From Pseudomonas putida (lineage in GTDB: Bacteria > Pseudomonadota > Gammaproteobacteria > Pseudomonadales > Pseudomonadaceae), in the NCBI RefSeq assembly GCF_016406145.1, contig NZ_CP066306.1, positions 1,922,001-1,986,000 of the forward strand: a stretch of DNA of 64,000 bases. Direction: 5' to 3'. Position 1 is the first letter of the stretch; each line of letters starts with the position of its first letter. Position numbers and translations under genes: made by a program. The notes under the pieces were generated by a model, which was given only the letters and a program-made list of their open reading frames with translations, did no database searches and was not told the origin of the DNA. Shown piece after piece: positions 19,267 through 29,405 of this stretch.

Positions 19267-21663
19267 ATGAAGACCACCCTCGACTTGCCTCTTTTGCCAT
19301 TGCGCGATGTCGTTGTTTACCCGCACATGGTCATCCCACTGTTCGTGGGGCGTGAGAAGTCCATCGAGGCCCTTGAGGCTGCGATGACTGGCGAGAAGCA
19401 GATCCTTCTGCTGGCCCAGAAAAACCCCGCCGACGACGATCCGGGCGAAGACGCCCTGTACCGCGTCGGTACCGTCGCTACCGTTCTGCAACTGCTGAAG
19501 CTGCCGGATGGCACCGTCAAGGTGCTGGTCGAGGGCGAGCAGCGTGGTGCGGTTGAGCGCTTTACCGAAGTTGAAGGGCACATCCGTGCCGAAGTTTCCC
19601 TGATCGACGAAACCGATGCCGCTGAGCGCGAGTCGGAAGTCTTCGTGCGCACGCTGCTGTCTCAGTTCGAGCAGTACGTACAGTTGGGCAAGAAAGTCCC
19701 CGCCGAAGTGTTGTCGTCACTGAACAGCATCGAGGAGCCTGGGCGCCTGGTCGATACCATGGCCGCACACATGGCTCTGAAGATCGAGCAGAAGCAGGAA
19801 ATTCTCGAGATCGTCGATTTGTCCACCCGTGTCGAGCATGTGCTGGCGATGCTGGATGCGGAAATCGACCTGCTGCAGGTCGAGAAGCGTATCCGTGGCC
19901 GTGTCAAGAAACAGATGGAGCGCAGCCAGCGCGAGTACTACCTGAATGAGCAGATGAAGGCCATTCAGAAAGAGCTCGGTGATGGCGACGAAGGCCACAA
20001 CGAAGTCGAAGAGCTGAAAAAACGCATTGAAGCTGCCGGCCTGCCGAAAGACGCCCTGACCAAAGCTCAGGCCGAGCTGAACAAACTCAAGCAGATGTCG
20101 CCGATGTCGGCCGAAGCCACCGTTGTGCGAACCTACCTCGACTGGCTCGTGCAGGTGCCGTGGAAGGCCCAGAGCAAGGTTCGGCTGGATTTGTCCAAGG
20201 CTGAGGAAATTCTCGATGCCGACCACTATGGCCTTGAAGAGGTCAAGGAGCGCATCCTCGAATATCTCGCCGTGCAGAAGCGCGTGAAGAAAATTCGCGG
20301 CCCGGTGTTGTGTCTGGTCGGCCCACCAGGCGTGGGCAAAACCTCGCTGGCCGAGTCGATCGCCGCCGCTACCAATCGCAAGTTCGTACGCATGGCCCTG
20401 GGTGGAGTGCGTGACGAGGCCGAGATCCGCGGCCACCGTCGGACATACATCGGTTCGATGCCAGGCCGCTTGATCCAGAAGATGACCAAGGTGGGTGTGC
20501 GCAACCCGCTGTTCCTGCTCGACGAGATCGACAAGATGGGCAGCGACATGCGTGGTGACCCGGCCTCGGCACTGCTGGAAGTGCTCGATCCCGAGCAGAA
20601 CCACAATTTCAACGACCACTACCTGGAGGTCGATTACGACCTCTCGGACGTGATGTTCCTGTGCACTTCGAACTCGATGAACATCCCGCCGGCGCTGCTT
20701 GACCGCATGGAAGTCATTCGCCTGCCGGGTTACACCGAGGACGAGAAGATCAACATCGCGGTCAAGTACCTGACGCCCAAGCAGGTCAAGGCCAACGGTT
20801 TGAAGAAGGAAGAGCTCGAGATCGACACCTCGGCGATCCGCGACATCATCCGTTACTACACCCGCGAAGCCGGTGTGCGTGGCCTGGAGCGGCAGATTGC
20901 CAAGGTCTGCCGCAAGGTCGTCAAGGAACATACCGGCCAGAAGCAGGTCAAGGTCAAAGTGACGAGTGAGCAGCTCGAGCACCTGTTGGGAGTGCGTAAG
21001 TTCCGCTACGGCCTGGCCGAGCAGCAGGACCAGATAGGCCAGGTGACCGGCCTTGCCTGGACCCAGGTGGGGGGCGAGTTGCTGACCATCGAGTCGGTGG
21101 TTATCCCTGGTAAGGGCCAACTGATCAAGACCGGTTCGCTCGGCGACGTCATGGTCGAGTCGATTACCGCCGCGCAAACTGTAGTCCGTAGCCGCGCTCG
21201 CAGCCTGGGGATAGCCGCCGACTTCCATGAGAAGCACGACGTGCACATCCATATGCCCGAGGGTGCCACGCCCAAGGATGGCCCGAGCGCCGGTATCGGC
21301 ATGTGCACGGCGCTGGTGTCGGCCCTGACGCAGATTCCGGTGCGAGCAGATGTTGCCATGACCGGTGAAATCACCTTGCGTGGGCAGGTATTGGCCATTG
21401 GCGGGTTGAAGGAAAAACTGCTGGCGGCGCACCGTGGCGGGATCAAGACAGTGATCATTCCAGAGGAGAATGTTCGCGATCTGAAGGAGATTCCGGAAAA
21501 TATCAAACAGGATCTGCAGATCAAACCGGTCAAATGGATTGACGAAGTCCTGCAAATTGCGCTGCAATACGCCCCGGAGCCCTTGCCAGATGTGGCTCCT
21601 GAGATTGTCGCGAAAGATGAAAAGCGCGACGGCGATGCTAAGGAACGAATTAGCACGCATTAG
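19267..21663 (+). CDS. lon: ATP-dependent protease Lon (La)
   Basis: A 798-residue cytoplasmic protease. The domain order is complete: N-terminal substrate-recognition LAN domain (1-195), coiled coil (195-310, rich in Lys/Glu), AAA+ domain with Walker A GPPGVGKT and Walker B FLLDEIDK, then the protease domain with the Ser674-Lys717 dyad ([16 protein letters not shown]). The spacing of the dyad equals that of E. coli Lon. It removes damaged and regulatory proteins. It is expressed from its own, probably heat-shock, promoter and followed 152 bases later by hupB, the same order as in enterobacteria. Confidence 0.97.
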   Translation: MKTTLDLPLLPLRDVVVYPHMVIPLFVGREKSIEALEAAMTGEKQILLLAQKNPADDDPGEDALYRVGTVATVLQLLKLPDGTVKVLVEGEQRGAVERFTEVEGHIRAEVSLIDETDAAERESEVFVRTLLSQFEQYVQLGKKVPAEVLSSLNSIEEPGRLVDTMAAHMALKIEQKQEILEIVDLSTRVEHVLAMLDAEIDLLQVEKRIRGRVKKQMERSQREYYLNEQMKAIQKELGDGDEGHNEVEELKKRIEAAGLPKDALTKAQAELNKLKQMSPMSAEATVVRTYLDWLVQVPWKAQSKVRLDLSKAEEILDADHYGLEEVKERILEYLAVQKRVKKIRGPVLCLVGPPGVGKTSLAESIAAATNRKFVRMALGGVRDEAEIRGHRRTYIGSMPGRLIQKMTKVGVRNPLFLLDEIDKMGSDMRGDPASALLEVLDPEQNHNFNDHYLEVDYDLSDVMFLCTSNSMNIPPALLDRMEVIRLPGYTEDEKINIAVKYLTPKQVKANGLKKEELEIDTSAIRDIIRYYTREAGVRGLERQIAKVCRKVVKEHTGQKQVKVKVTSEQLEHLLGVRKFRYGLAEQQDQIGQVTGLAWTQVGGELLTIESVVIPGKGQLIKTGSLGDVMVESITAAQTVVRSRARSLGIAADFHEKHDVHIHMPEGATPKDGPSAGIGMCTALVSALTQIPVRADVAMTGEITLRGQVLAIGGLKEKLLAAHRGGIKTVIIPEENVRDLKEIPENIKQDLQIKPVKWIDEVLQIALQYAPEPLPDVAPEIVAKDEKRDGDAKERISTH

Positions 21664-21687
21664 TAGTTTTTGGCTGGGGGGCTTTCC

Positions 21688-21717
21688 TTGACAGTATTTT
21701 CGGGGCCTTGCTATAAA
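21688..21717 (+). promoter_or_regulatory. Sigma-70 promoter of hupB
   Basis: A perfect -35 TTGACA (21688-21693), an 18-base spacer and a near-consensus -10 TATAAA (21712-21717), about 100 bases before hupB. Confidence 0.75.
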
Positions 21718-21815
21718 GCGGCACGCTATTGTCACCAGGCCACCCAGCGCTCGTTTCATAAGCTTTTCATTACATACTTAGAAACAAACTCAATAGAGAA
21801 ATAAGGGGACTTAGA

Positions 21816-22088
21816 GTGAACAAGTCGGAACTGATTGACGCTATCGCCGCATCTGCTGACATCCCGAAAGCTGTAGCCGGCCGCGCGCTGGACGCAGTAA
21901 TTGACTCCGTAACTGGTGCCCTGAAAGCAGGCGACGACGTCGTTCTGGTTGGCTTCGGTACCTTCTCGGTGAAAGAGCGCGCAGAGCGCGATGGCCGTAA
22001 CCCGCAAACTGGCAAGACCATCAAGATCGCTGCTGCCAAGGTTCCAGGTTTCAAGGCTGGCAAAGGCCTGAAAGACGCCGTCAACTAA
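21816..22088 (+). CDS. hupB: Nucleoid protein HU-beta
   Basis: A 90-residue histone-like DNA-binding protein with the IHF/HU fold. The family signature [21 protein letters not shown] covers residues 46-66, including the flexible Arg/Pro arm that intercalates in the DNA minor groove. Translation starts at GTG (21816), with AAGGGG about 9 bases upstream. The protein binds and bends DNA without strong sequence preference and compacts the nucleoid. It follows lon and precedes ppiD. A consensus-like promoter and terminator indicate an independent, highly expressed unit. Confidence 0.96.
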   Translation: MNKSELIDAIAASADIPKAVAGRALDAVIDSVTGALKAGDDVVLVGFGTFSVKERAERDGRNPQTGKTIKIAAAKVPGFKAGKGLKDAVN

Positions 22089-22174
22089 GTCGTCTCTTTC
22101 AGCCGGACCAGGCCTGGCCAGGTCCGAGCACGCTGAAGGCGGGTCGCAAACGTTCCCGCCTGACACGTTTGCTA

Positions 22175-22209
22175 AGAAAAGGCGCATCCTCGGATGCGCC
22201 TTTCTTTTA
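22175..22209 (+). terminator. Terminator after hupB
   Basis: AAAGGCGCATCC / GGATGCGCCTTT with a 2-base loop, followed by CTTTT; a classic intrinsic terminator. Confidence 0.88.
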
Positions 22210-22271
22210 TCAGGATTCTACCCACGCTCCGCGGTTGTCGACGCAGTGGTACAGCCGTTTCTGGGGGACGC

Positions 22272-24143
22272 ATGCTGCAAAATATCAGGGACAATTCACA
22301 AGGTTGGATTGCCAAGACCATCATCGGCCTCATCGTAGTGCTGATGGCGTTGACCGGCTTCGAGGCCATTTTCCAGGCCGCCAGCCATAGCCAGGACGCC
22401 GCCAAGGTGAACGGCCAGACCATCAGCCAGAATGAGCTGAGCCAGGCGGCCGACATGCAGCGCCGCCAGCTGATGCAACAGCTGGGCAAGGATTTCGACC
22501 CGGCACTGCTGGACGAGAAATTGCTGCGAGATGCTGCGCTCAAAGGGCTTATCGAACGCAAACTGCTATTGCAGGGTGCCAAAGATGCCAAGTTCGCCTT
22601 CAGTGAGGCCGCGCTGGATCAGGTAATCCTGCAGACGCCGGAATTCCAGGTGGATGGCAAGTTCAACGCCGACCGTTTCGACCAAGTCATCCGCCAGATG
22701 GGCTATGGCCGTTTGCAGTTCCGCGAGATGCTCGCCGAAGAAATGCTGATCGGCCAGGTACGCACCGGCATTGCCGGCAGCAGCTTCGTTACCGACCAGC
22801 AGGTCGACGCCTTCGCTCGCCTGGAAAACCAGACCCGCGACTTCGCTTCGTTGACCTTCAAGGCCAACCCGGCCGCAGTCAAGGTCAGCGATGACGAGGT
22901 CAAGGCCCATTATGAACAGCACGCCAAAGAGTTCATGACGCCGGATCAAGTGGTCATCGACTATGTCGAGCTGAAGAAGTCGGCCTTCTTCGATCAGGTG
23001 AAGGTTACCGACGACGAGCTCAAGGCCCAGTACGAGAAGGAAATCGCCAACCTGGCCGAACAGCGCCACGCTGCGCACATCCTTATCGAGGTCAATGACA
23101 AGGTCACCGATGCCCAGGCCAAGGCCCGCATCGAAGAGGTCGAGCAACGCTTGGCCAAAGGTGAAGACTTCGCCAAACTGGCCAAGGAGTTCTCCCAGGA
23201 CCCGGGTTCGGCCAACAGCGGTGGCGACCTTGGCTTTGCCGGTCCGGGTGTGTATGACCCGGTCTTCGAGGACGCTCTGTACAAGCTCGACGATGGTCAG
23301 GTTTCGGCACCGGTTCGTACCCAGTTCGGTTATCACCTGATCAAGCTGCTGGGCAAACAGGCGCCGGAAGTCCCGAGTTTTGCCAGCCTGAAGGACAAGC
23401 TCACCCGAGACCTGAAGACTCCGCTGGTCGAGCAGCGCTATGTCGATGCCAGCAAGCAGCTGCAGGATGCTGCCTACGAGGCTGCCGACCTGGCCCAGCC
23501 GGCCCAGGACCTGAACCTCAAGGTACATACGTCGGCGCCATTCGGCCGTGAAGGCGGTGAAGGCATCACGGCCAACCGTGCCGTGGTCCAGGCTGCGTTT
23601 TCCGAGGAAGTGCTGGAGGAGGCTGCCAACAGCACCGCCATCGAGCTGGACCCGGAAACCACCGTGGTATTGCGCGTCAAGGAGCACCGTAAACCGGAGC
23701 AGATGCCGCTCGAAGCCGTAGCCAAGTCCATCAGCGAACACCTGGCCAAGGAGAAGGCAACCGCCGAGCTCAAGGCCAAGACGGACAAACTGATCGCCGG
23801 CCTGCGTGACGGCTCCGTCGCTGCCGGTACTGCCCAGGAAGGCCAGAGCTGGAAGGCCTACGAAGCAGTCACCCGCAACCAGGACGGTATCGACCCGGCC
23901 GAGTTGCAGGCGCTGTTCCGCCTGGCCAAGCCGCAAGCCAAGGACAAGCCGGTATATGGCAGCGTGGTTCTGGCCGATGGCAGCCTGGTCGTGCTGCAGC
24001 TCAAGGGTGTCAACGAAGGCGCGGCCGCCAGCGATGAAGAGAAGCAGCAGATTCGCCGCTACCTCGCTTCGCGTGCGGGCCAGCAGGACTTTGCGGCATA
24101 CCGCAAGCAGCTGGAAGGCAGTGCGGACATCACTCGCTACTGA
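22272..24143 (+). CDS. ppiD: Periplasmic folding chaperone PpiD
   Basis: A 623-residue inner-membrane-anchored protein of the SurA/PpiD type. One transmembrane helix (about residues 15-35) is followed by a SurA_N-like chaperone region (40-190), a parvulin-type PPIase domain around residues 260-360 (AAHILIEV, then GGDLGFAGPG) and a second C-terminal chaperone segment. It faces the periplasm near the Sec translocon and helps nascent outer-membrane and periplasmic proteins. The start at 22272 gives the usual length and places the anchor correctly; the 26-codon upstream extension is rejected. The order lon-hupB-ppiD is conserved across gamma-proteobacteria. Confidence 0.95.
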   Translation: MLQNIRDNSQGWIAKTIIGLIVVLMALTGFEAIFQAASHSQDAAKVNGQTISQNELSQAADMQRRQLMQQLGKDFDPALLDEKLLRDAALKGLIERKLLLQGAKDAKFAFSEAALDQVILQTPEFQVDGKFNADRFDQVIRQMGYGRLQFREMLAEEMLIGQVRTGIAGSSFVTDQQVDAFARLENQTRDFASLTFKANPAAVKVSDDEVKAHYEQHAKEFMTPDQVVIDYVELKKSAFFDQVKVTDDELKAQYEKEIANLAEQRHAAHILIEVNDKVTDAQAKARIEEVEQRLAKGEDFAKLAKEFSQDPGSANSGGDLGFAGPGVYDPVFEDALYKLDDGQVSAPVRTQFGYHLIKLLGKQAPEVPSFASLKDKLTRDLKTPLVEQRYVDASKQLQDAAYEAADLAQPAQDLNLKVHTSAPFGREGGEGITANRAVVQAAFSEEVLEEAANSTAIELDPETTVVLRVKEHRKPEQMPLEAVAKSISEHLAKEKATAELKAKTDKLIAGLRDGSVAAGTAQEGQSWKAYEAVTRNQDGIDPAELQALFRLAKPQAKDKPVYGSVVLADGSLVVLQLKGVNEGAAASDEEKQQIRRYLASRAGQQDFAAYRKQLEGSADITRY

Positions 24144-24156
24144 GTGACTGTCTGGT

Positions 24157-24193
24157 AACGAAACAGGCCGCATGATGCGGCCTGTTTCGTTTC
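24157..24193. terminator. Terminator after ppiD
   Basis: AACGAAACAGGCCGCA / TGCGGCCTGTTTCGTT with a 3-base loop and T-tail. It can also serve the convergent patatin-like gene on the minus strand. Confidence 0.88.
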
Positions 24194-24223
24194 TGTGGCA
24201 TGGGCGTAAGCGCCGGGTTCGCC

Positions 24224-25264
24224 TCAGCGCTTCTCGCCCTCATAGTTATCCAGCGTATCGCGCGCAATCTCCCGGCCCAAGGCGATCAGCTCCGGCGCCT
24301 TGTAGAACTCGAAGAATCGGCAGACCCGCTTGGGCACGTTGATCAGCACGTCCGGTGGATACCCCGCGATCTTGTATTGCGCCAACGACGTCTGCATCAC
24401 CTCGAAACTCTGGTTGATCAGGTCCAGCAGCGAAGCTGGCCCCACGTTGTCGACGATGATCGACCCTGTGGCTGATTTTGGCGCGCCCTCGCTCTGCGGT
24501 GCCGCCGCCGGTTGCTGGGCTTCTGGGTCGGCCGCATCGGTCAGCCAGGGGTTGGGTGGAACCAGGCCCTCGCCGGTGATCTCCTGCTCTATGCGCATCA
24601 GTTCCTCGGCGGGCTTGCGCCGAAACGGCATGCGCGATCCCAGCGAATTGATCAGCGCGTCAAAGCGCATCCTGAATGCTGCCGGCCGCTCGATGACAGG
24701 CAACTGGTACTGCTTCTGGTTGGTGGAGTTGAGGTTCACCGCAATGATCATGTCGCAGTGGCTGGACACTACCGGCACGATCGGCAGCGGATTGAGGATG
24801 CCGCCGTCCACCAGCATGCGGTTGCCTTGCATTACCGGCGTGAACAGGCTTGGAATTGCCGCCGAAGCGCGCATTGCCTGGTGAAGGCAGCCTTCCTGGA
24901 ACCAGATCTCCTGCTGGTGGGTCAGGTCGGTGGCCACCGCCGTGTAGGGGATGCGCAATTGCTCGATATTGATTTCGCCAACGATCTTGCGGATCTGCCC
25001 AAACACCTTGTCGCCACGAATGGCACCAAGGCGGAAGCTGACATCGACCAGACGCAGTACGTCCAGGTAATCCAGGCTTTCGATCCAGTTGCGGTATTCA
25101 TCCAGTTTGCCCGCCGCGTATATTCCCCCGACCACCGCGCCCATCGAGCAGCCGGCAATGCAGGCGATCTCGTAGCCGCGCCGTTCGATTTCCTCGATCA
25201 CGCCTATATGGGCATAGCCCCGAGCGCCCCCCGATCCCAACACCAGTGCTACACGTTTGCTCAT
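24224..25264 (-). CDS. Patatin-like phospholipase, RssA type
   Basis: A 346-residue patatin-family serine hydrolase. The catalytic Ser-Asp dyad is visible: GCSMG (nucleophile elbow, about residue 40) and DGG (about residue 155), with the oxyanion motif GSGGARGYAHIG near the N-terminus. After the patatin domain comes a Pro/Ala-rich linker and a C-terminal segment found in Pseudomonas relatives. No signal peptide is seen, so it is probably cytoplasmic or membrane-associated. The start at 25264 has GGGGAAG upstream; ATG 21 bases further is rejected. The likely activity is lipid acyl hydrolysis; the substrate is unknown. Confidence 0.88.
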   Translation of the reverse strand: MSKRVALVLGSGGARGYAHIGVIEEIERRGYEIACIAGCSMGAVVGGIYAAGKLDEYRNWIESLDYLDVLRLVDVSFRLGAIRGDKVFGQIRKIVGEINIEQLRIPYTAVATDLTHQQEIWFQEGCLHQAMRASAAIPSLFTPVMQGNRMLVDGGILNPLPIVPVVSSHCDMIIAVNLNSTNQKQYQLPVIERPAAFRMRFDALINSLGSRMPFRRKPAEELMRIEQEITGEGLVPPNPWLTDAADPEAQQPAAAPQSEGAPKSATGSIIVDNVGPASLLDLINQSFEVMQTSLAQYKIAGYPPDVLINVPKRVCRFFEFYKAPELIALGREIARDTLDNYEGEKR

Positions 25265-25417
25265 GATCTTCCCCGGCTTTTGCATCCATGGTCCTACAAT
25301 GCACCGAGCGTTGCCTGTGCTTCAATGTAGACTCTAGGCAAAACGTGCGGGACGCGGCACTTTTCAGGTGCCCGCGCGTCGAACAGCCACTCTATTTGAA
25401 CCTCTGAGGTATTACCG

Positions 25418-25696
25418 ATGAAAGCCTGGATCTGCCTTCCTCTGATTGCCCTGGCCCTTGCCGGCTGTGCGGGCAAGACGGCTTACCGTGACAGCTGCGC
25501 GTCGCAGCTCGATGCCGCCTGGAAGGAGCTTGACCTGGCCAAGGCTGAAGGCTTTGCCGGTACTGTCAGCTATTCCAAGGCTTTGTCGCTTTTGACCGGG
25601 GCCAAGACCCAGCAGCAGTTCGAAGGTTTCGAAGGTTGCACCAATAAAGCCGAAAAGGCGCGTTTCTACATTCGTGAGTCGCGCGCCGGGCGCTGA
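25418..25696 (+). CDS. Small lipoprotein
   Basis: A 92-residue protein with a lipobox Leu-Ala-Gly-Cys, Cys at about residue 17 after a hydrophobic signal. The mature part is short, helical and charged, with two further Cys (YRDSCAS and EGCTN) that could form a disulfide in the periplasm. GAGG lies 8 bases before the ATG. It is followed 14 bases later by the CHAD gene, so the pair is likely an operon. I do not recognise a family beyond Pseudomonas hypothetical lipoprotein. Confidence 0.82.
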   Translation: MKAWICLPLIALALAGCAGKTAYRDSCASQLDAAWKELDLAKAEGFAGTVSYSKALSLLTGAKTQQQFEGFEGCTNKAEKARFYIRESRAGR

Positions 25697-25710
25697 CCGA
25701 GGAGCGCTGT

Positions 25711-26490
25711 ATGTCCAGCATGCTCGACCATGTGGTTGCCCAGGTAGTGGCCTTGCAGGTGCGCCTGCTGACTTGTCGCGAGCGCCTTGCTGCCGATACC
25801 GACAGCGAGGCCTTGCACGATCTGCGCATAGGCCTGAGGCGTTTGCGCAGCCTGTTGCGGCCGCTGAGGGGCTTGCCGGGGGTCGAGCAGTTGGAGGACG
25901 CTGCGAAAGCCCTTGGTAGCTTGACCACACCGCTACGTGACCGTGAGGTACTGGCGGCCGAGTTGATCAAGCGCGGCGTTGCCCAGGCGGGGCAGCGGCG
26001 TCTGCAAGGGCGGGCTGCCACCTTTGCCGGCGTGGCCACCAGCGCGCAGCTGAGCCGTGTACTTGCCATCCTCGATGCCTTCCCGCTGTTCCTGCGCGCA
26101 GCGGGCCGTGAAGGGTTGGCGAAGTCACTGCGCAAGCGCGTCGACAAACGCCTGGTCAAGCAATGGCGCAAGCTGCAGGAAGCTTTGCAGGACCCGGCCC
26201 ACGACCGCCACCGCCTGCGGCTGTTGATCAAGCGTGTGCGCTATGGCGACCAGGCCTATCCGCAACTCGATCATGCCGGCAAGCCGCTGCAGCGCATGCT
26301 AAAACAAGCCCAGAGCGATTTGGGTAACTGGCATGATCGCTTGCAATGGCTGTTGCAGGCTCGATCGCATGCGGACCTCGCGCCCTGCAAGGTCGATTGG
26401 GAACAGGAGCTCAATGATGCCGAGCGTCAGTCCGATGTGACACTGGCTGCCTTGCAGGCAGCGCTGGAGCGGCGCAAGCCCGGCAAATGA
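25711..26490 (+). CDS. CHAD domain protein
   Basis: A 259-residue all-helical CHAD protein (conserved histidine alpha-helical domain). Typical elements are LHDLRIGLRRLRSLLRPL near residues 32-49 and DRHRLRLLIKRVRYGDQ near 168-184: long basic helices with conserved His and Arg that bind inorganic polyphosphate in characterised members. There is no CYTH (triphosphatase) domain in the same chain and none next door. It is probably cytoplasmic and polyphosphate-associated, inferred from the family. It is cotranscribed with the small lipoprotein gene upstream. Confidence 0.85.
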   Translation: MSSMLDHVVAQVVALQVRLLTCRERLAADTDSEALHDLRIGLRRLRSLLRPLRGLPGVEQLEDAAKALGSLTTPLRDREVLAAELIKRGVAQAGQRRLQGRAATFAGVATSAQLSRVLAILDAFPLFLRAAGREGLAKSLRKRVDKRLVKQWRKLQEALQDPAHDRHRLRLLIKRVRYGDQAYPQLDHAGKPLQRMLKQAQSDLGNWHDRLQWLLQARSHADLAPCKVDWEQELNDAERQSDVTLAALQAALERRKPGK

Positions 26491-26566
26491 CCGATATGCG
26501 GGCTGTTCGACGCAAGGTTGCTCGATAGTATTGGCTGACACCTTTCGCTGCTGCAGGAGCCGGCCC

Positions 26567-27364
26567 ATGAATTTCAACCAACTGCTCGACGCCGTGCGAG
26601 CAAACCCCGACGGCGTCAGTGTCCCGCCCAACTGGGCCCAAGGGCGTGCCGTATTCGGTGGCCTGATGGCCGCCATGGTGTATGAGGCCATGCGCCTGAA
26701 GCTTGCCGATAGCCGCCCTGTGCGTTCCCTGGCCATCAGTTTCGTCGCCCCGGCAGCTCCCGACGTGCCAACCCGTTTTGAAGTCGAAGTGCTGCGCGAG
26801 GGCAAAGCCGTCAGCACCCTGCTTGGTCGAGCGGTGCAGGATGGCCAGGTGGTGACCTTGGTGCAGGGCAATTTCGGCGCCGGGCGGGTATCGGTGGTAG
26901 ATGTTCCGGCAGTGCCGGCCATGGAGATGAAAGCGCTTGAGGATGCTGCCCCTGTGCTTCCTTACATCAAAGGCGTCACACCAGAGTTCATGCGCCATGT
27001 TGCGTTGCGCTGGGCGGTTGGTGGGCTGCCTTTCAGCGGTAATCAATCACGGCACATGGGCGGCTGGGTGCGCTTGCAAGATGTTGCCGAGGAGCAGGTC
27101 AACGAGGCCCACCTGTTAGCGCTTGTCGATGCCTGGCCGCCCAGCCTTTTGCCTTACCTGAAGCAGCCGGCAGCAGGCAGCACGCTGACGTGGACCATTG
27201 AGTTCATCCAGCCGGTTGCCAGACTGTCGACGTTGGACTGGTGCCGCTACTGCGTCGAGACCGAATACGCGCGCGATGGTTACGGGCATGCTGCAGCCGC
27301 CCTGTGGACGGCTGAAGGTGAGCTGCTGGCATTGAGCCGGCAGACAGTTACGGTGTTTGCTTGA
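26567..27364 (+). CDS. Acyl-CoA thioesterase, TesB-like double hotdog
   Basis: A 265-residue protein with the TesB-type double-hotdog pattern: N-terminal hotdog with NWAQGRAVFGGLMAAM (residues 20-35) and LAISFVAPA, then the second hotdog (about 130-265). Members hydrolyse acyl-CoA to free acid and CoA. The substrate chain length cannot be read from the sequence. The start at 26567 is chosen for AGGAG 7 bases upstream; an in-frame ATG 36 bases before is rejected. It is convergent with a small membrane protein gene, the two stops separated by only 3 bases. Confidence 0.82.
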   Translation: MNFNQLLDAVRANPDGVSVPPNWAQGRAVFGGLMAAMVYEAMRLKLADSRPVRSLAISFVAPAAPDVPTRFEVEVLREGKAVSTLLGRAVQDGQVVTLVQGNFGAGRVSVVDVPAVPAMEMKALEDAAPVLPYIKGVTPEFMRHVALRWAVGGLPFSGNQSRHMGGWVRLQDVAEEQVNEAHLLALVDAWPPSLLPYLKQPAAGSTLTWTIEFIQPVARLSTLDWCRYCVETEYARDGYGHAAAALWTAEGELLALSRQTVTVFA

Positions 27365-27367
27365 GAT

Positions 27368-27736
27368 TCAATTCCGATGCTTGTGCCGCTCCCGCCAGGC
27401 TCGCCACCAGGCACCACTGAGCACAAAGCGCGGAAAGGTGATGAACTGTTCGGTCAGCAGGCGCTGCATGGCGTCCTTGCGGTTGGCGAATGGTTCTGGC
27501 TGCTCGGCCTCCAGGCGATGGCCCTGACGCTGCAGGCCCAGGCCGGCGATCAGGGAAATGATGCCGACAGCAATCTGGCCAAGGTCCAGGGCGAACAAGC
27601 CTGAAAGCACCAGCAAAGCGCCAAGGATGAACAGCGGCACTGCAATCAGGTGCAGCACCAGGTTGGTCGGGTGGCGGTGGTTGTGGTGATAGCCGCGCCA
27701 TTGCCAGGCGGGCAAGTTGGGCAGTCGTTTGCTCAT
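27368..27736 (-). CDS. Small Mpo1/DUF962-like membrane protein
   Basis: A 122-residue protein with two hydrophobic helices (about 26-50 and 53-70) and the motif HNHRHPTNLVLHLIAVPLF, which resembles the His-rich Mpo1/DUF962 family. Yeast Mpo1 is an iron-dependent dioxygenase in phytosphingosine breakdown. The C-terminal part RLLTEQFITFPRFVLSG is conserved in Pseudomonas relatives as I recall them. Whether it has dioxygenase activity is not known. It is probably an inner-membrane protein. It converges with the thioesterase gene and lies downstream of the chemoreceptor gene on the same strand. Confidence 0.7.
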   Translation of the reverse strand: MSKRLPNLPAWQWRGYHHNHRHPTNLVLHLIAVPLFILGALLVLSGLFALDLGQIAVGIISLIAGLGLQRQGHRLEAEQPEPFANRKDAMQRLLTEQFITFPRFVLSGAWWRAWRERHKHRN

Positions 27737-27811
27737 GGGCAGTTCCTCGCGGTCATGCCCAAAGCTTAGTGCGGCCCTGTGTTCACAGCCAATCGAGGCT
27801 AGCTATGGTGA

Positions 27812-29290
27812 CTATAGTTTGAGCTGGCCGATGGCCTTGTTCAGCTCGCCGGCCAGGGTAGCCAGTTCGCTGCTGGTGGTGGCCGAATCGACAGTCTGCT
27901 GCACGGTTTCCTCCGTAACGTCACGGATGCTGACTACTGCCCGGTTCATTTCTTCAGCCACTTGGCTTTGCTGCTCGGCGGCGACGGCTATCTGGGTGTT
28001 GCTCTCGCGCATCTGCGCCACGGCGCCGGTGATCTCGGCCAGCGCTGCGCCGGCTTCCTGGGCCTGGCGCACGCAGTCGTCAGCTTTGTAAGAGCTTTCC
28101 TGCATGAACTCCACCGCATCGCGGGTACCGGCTTGCAGGTCGGCAACCATGCCAGTGATCTCGTCGGTGGAGGTTTGCACACGTTTGGCCAGGCTACGCA
28201 CTTCATCTGCGACCACCGCAAAGCCACGGCCCATTTCGCCGGCGCGCGCTGCTTCGATGGCGGCATTTAGCGCCAGCAGGTTGGTCTGTTCGGCAATACT
28301 GTGGATGACGTTAACCACGCCATTGATCTTCTGGCTGTCCTCGGCCAGCTGGCGGATCATTTCGGCGGTCTGCTGCACACCGCTGGACAGCCCGGCAATC
28401 GAATCCTGCACCCGGTTGACCACATTCTTGCCGCTGCCAGCGAGGGTGTCGGCGGTCTGCGACAGGTCGCGGGTAGCACCGGCATGCTGGGCGATATGGT
28501 GCACGGTGGCGGACATCTCGTTGATCGCCGTGGCTGCCTGGTCGGTCTCACTCTGCTGGCCGAGCATGCCGTGGCGAACCTCGTTCATGCTTGTGGCCAG
28601 GCGCGCGGCGCCCGAATCGAGTTGCGCGGCCGTGCGTGCCACGGTGCTGACCACACGGTGGTAGGTCGACTGCATGGCGTTGAAGGCGCCTGCCATCTGG
28701 CCCACCTCGTCCCCACAAGCCAGGGGCACGCGGGCCGACAGGTCACCGGTTTTTTCCACGTGAAGCATGACATCCTTGAGGGTGTTGAGTTGGCTCAGCA
28801 GGAAGCGGATCAGCAGCTGCGAGGCGCAAAGCATTGCCAGCATAAGGATCAGTACGCAGACGGCGTAGTTGGCAAAACGCTCGAAGAACACCTGGCGCAC
28901 GCTCGGTGCCTGGGCCAGTACCGCCACCTGCTGGTCGCCATGGCGCAGTACCTGGGCGCCGCGTAGTGGGTTGTCGCCCAGGATCCAGTCGGCCGGGAGT
29001 GTTACCCAGCCCTGTGCATGGCGCAGGGCATCCAGACTTTGGCCGGCAAAGGTCGGAGTTTGGCCGGGTTGCCAGGTGATCACGTTGGCCTGGCGGGGCA
29101 GGGCAAGCCCTTGCGGCCAGGCGGCCAGCAGCTGTGCCTGGGATTGCGCCTGGATCTGCACAGCTTCAGCGCGGGCTCGCTGCTCCAGGTGCACGGCATA
29201 AAGCACCAGCATCAGGGTGGTGACAAAGGCCACTGCGTTGACGGCCCAGAACTTGTACTTCAGGGAAATATTGCTAAGCCAGGCACCCAT
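27812..29290 (-). CDS. Methyl-accepting chemotaxis protein
   Basis: A 492-residue transmembrane chemoreceptor. TM1 spans about residues 12-31, a short periplasmic sensor of about 100 residues follows, TM2 is at about 143-165, and a HAMP domain at about 165-220. The cytoplasmic signalling hairpin contains the highly conserved tip [16 protein letters not shown] and [13 protein letters not shown]. Methylation helices flank it. The ligand domain is small and I cannot assign a ligand. There is no C-terminal CheR-docking pentapeptide, which is common in Pseudomonas receptors. It stands alone, not beside che genes. Confidence 0.93.
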   Translation of the reverse strand: MGAWLSNISLKYKFWAVNAVAFVTTLMLVLYAVHLEQRARAEAVQIQAQSQAQLLAAWPQGLALPRQANVITWQPGQTPTFAGQSLDALRHAQGWVTLPADWILGDNPLRGAQVLRHGDQQVAVLAQAPSVRQVFFERFANYAVCVLILMLAMLCASQLLIRFLLSQLNTLKDVMLHVEKTGDLSARVPLACGDEVGQMAGAFNAMQSTYHRVVSTVARTAAQLDSGAARLATSMNEVRHGMLGQQSETDQAATAINEMSATVHHIAQHAGATRDLSQTADTLAGSGKNVVNRVQDSIAGLSSGVQQTAEMIRQLAEDSQKINGVVNVIHSIAEQTNLLALNAAIEAARAGEMGRGFAVVADEVRSLAKRVQTSTDEITGMVADLQAGTRDAVEFMQESSYKADDCVRQAQEAGAALAEITGAVAQMRESNTQIAVAAEQQSQVAEEMNRAVVSIRDVTEETVQQTVDSATTSSELATLAGELNKAIGQLKL

Positions 29291-29405
29291 GGGCAGGTCT
29301 TCTCTGAGTTGAGCGGAAACATTATTGGCAAGGTGCCATCATTGTGCCCGCCCACGCCTGGGAGGTTTTGACGTGTATCAACAAATCGTTTATGCCCGAT
29401 CAAGC

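Noticed and set aside
19717..21759. Long minus-strand frame opposite lon
   Set aside because: Antisense shadow with unusual composition; lon on the plus strand is complete.
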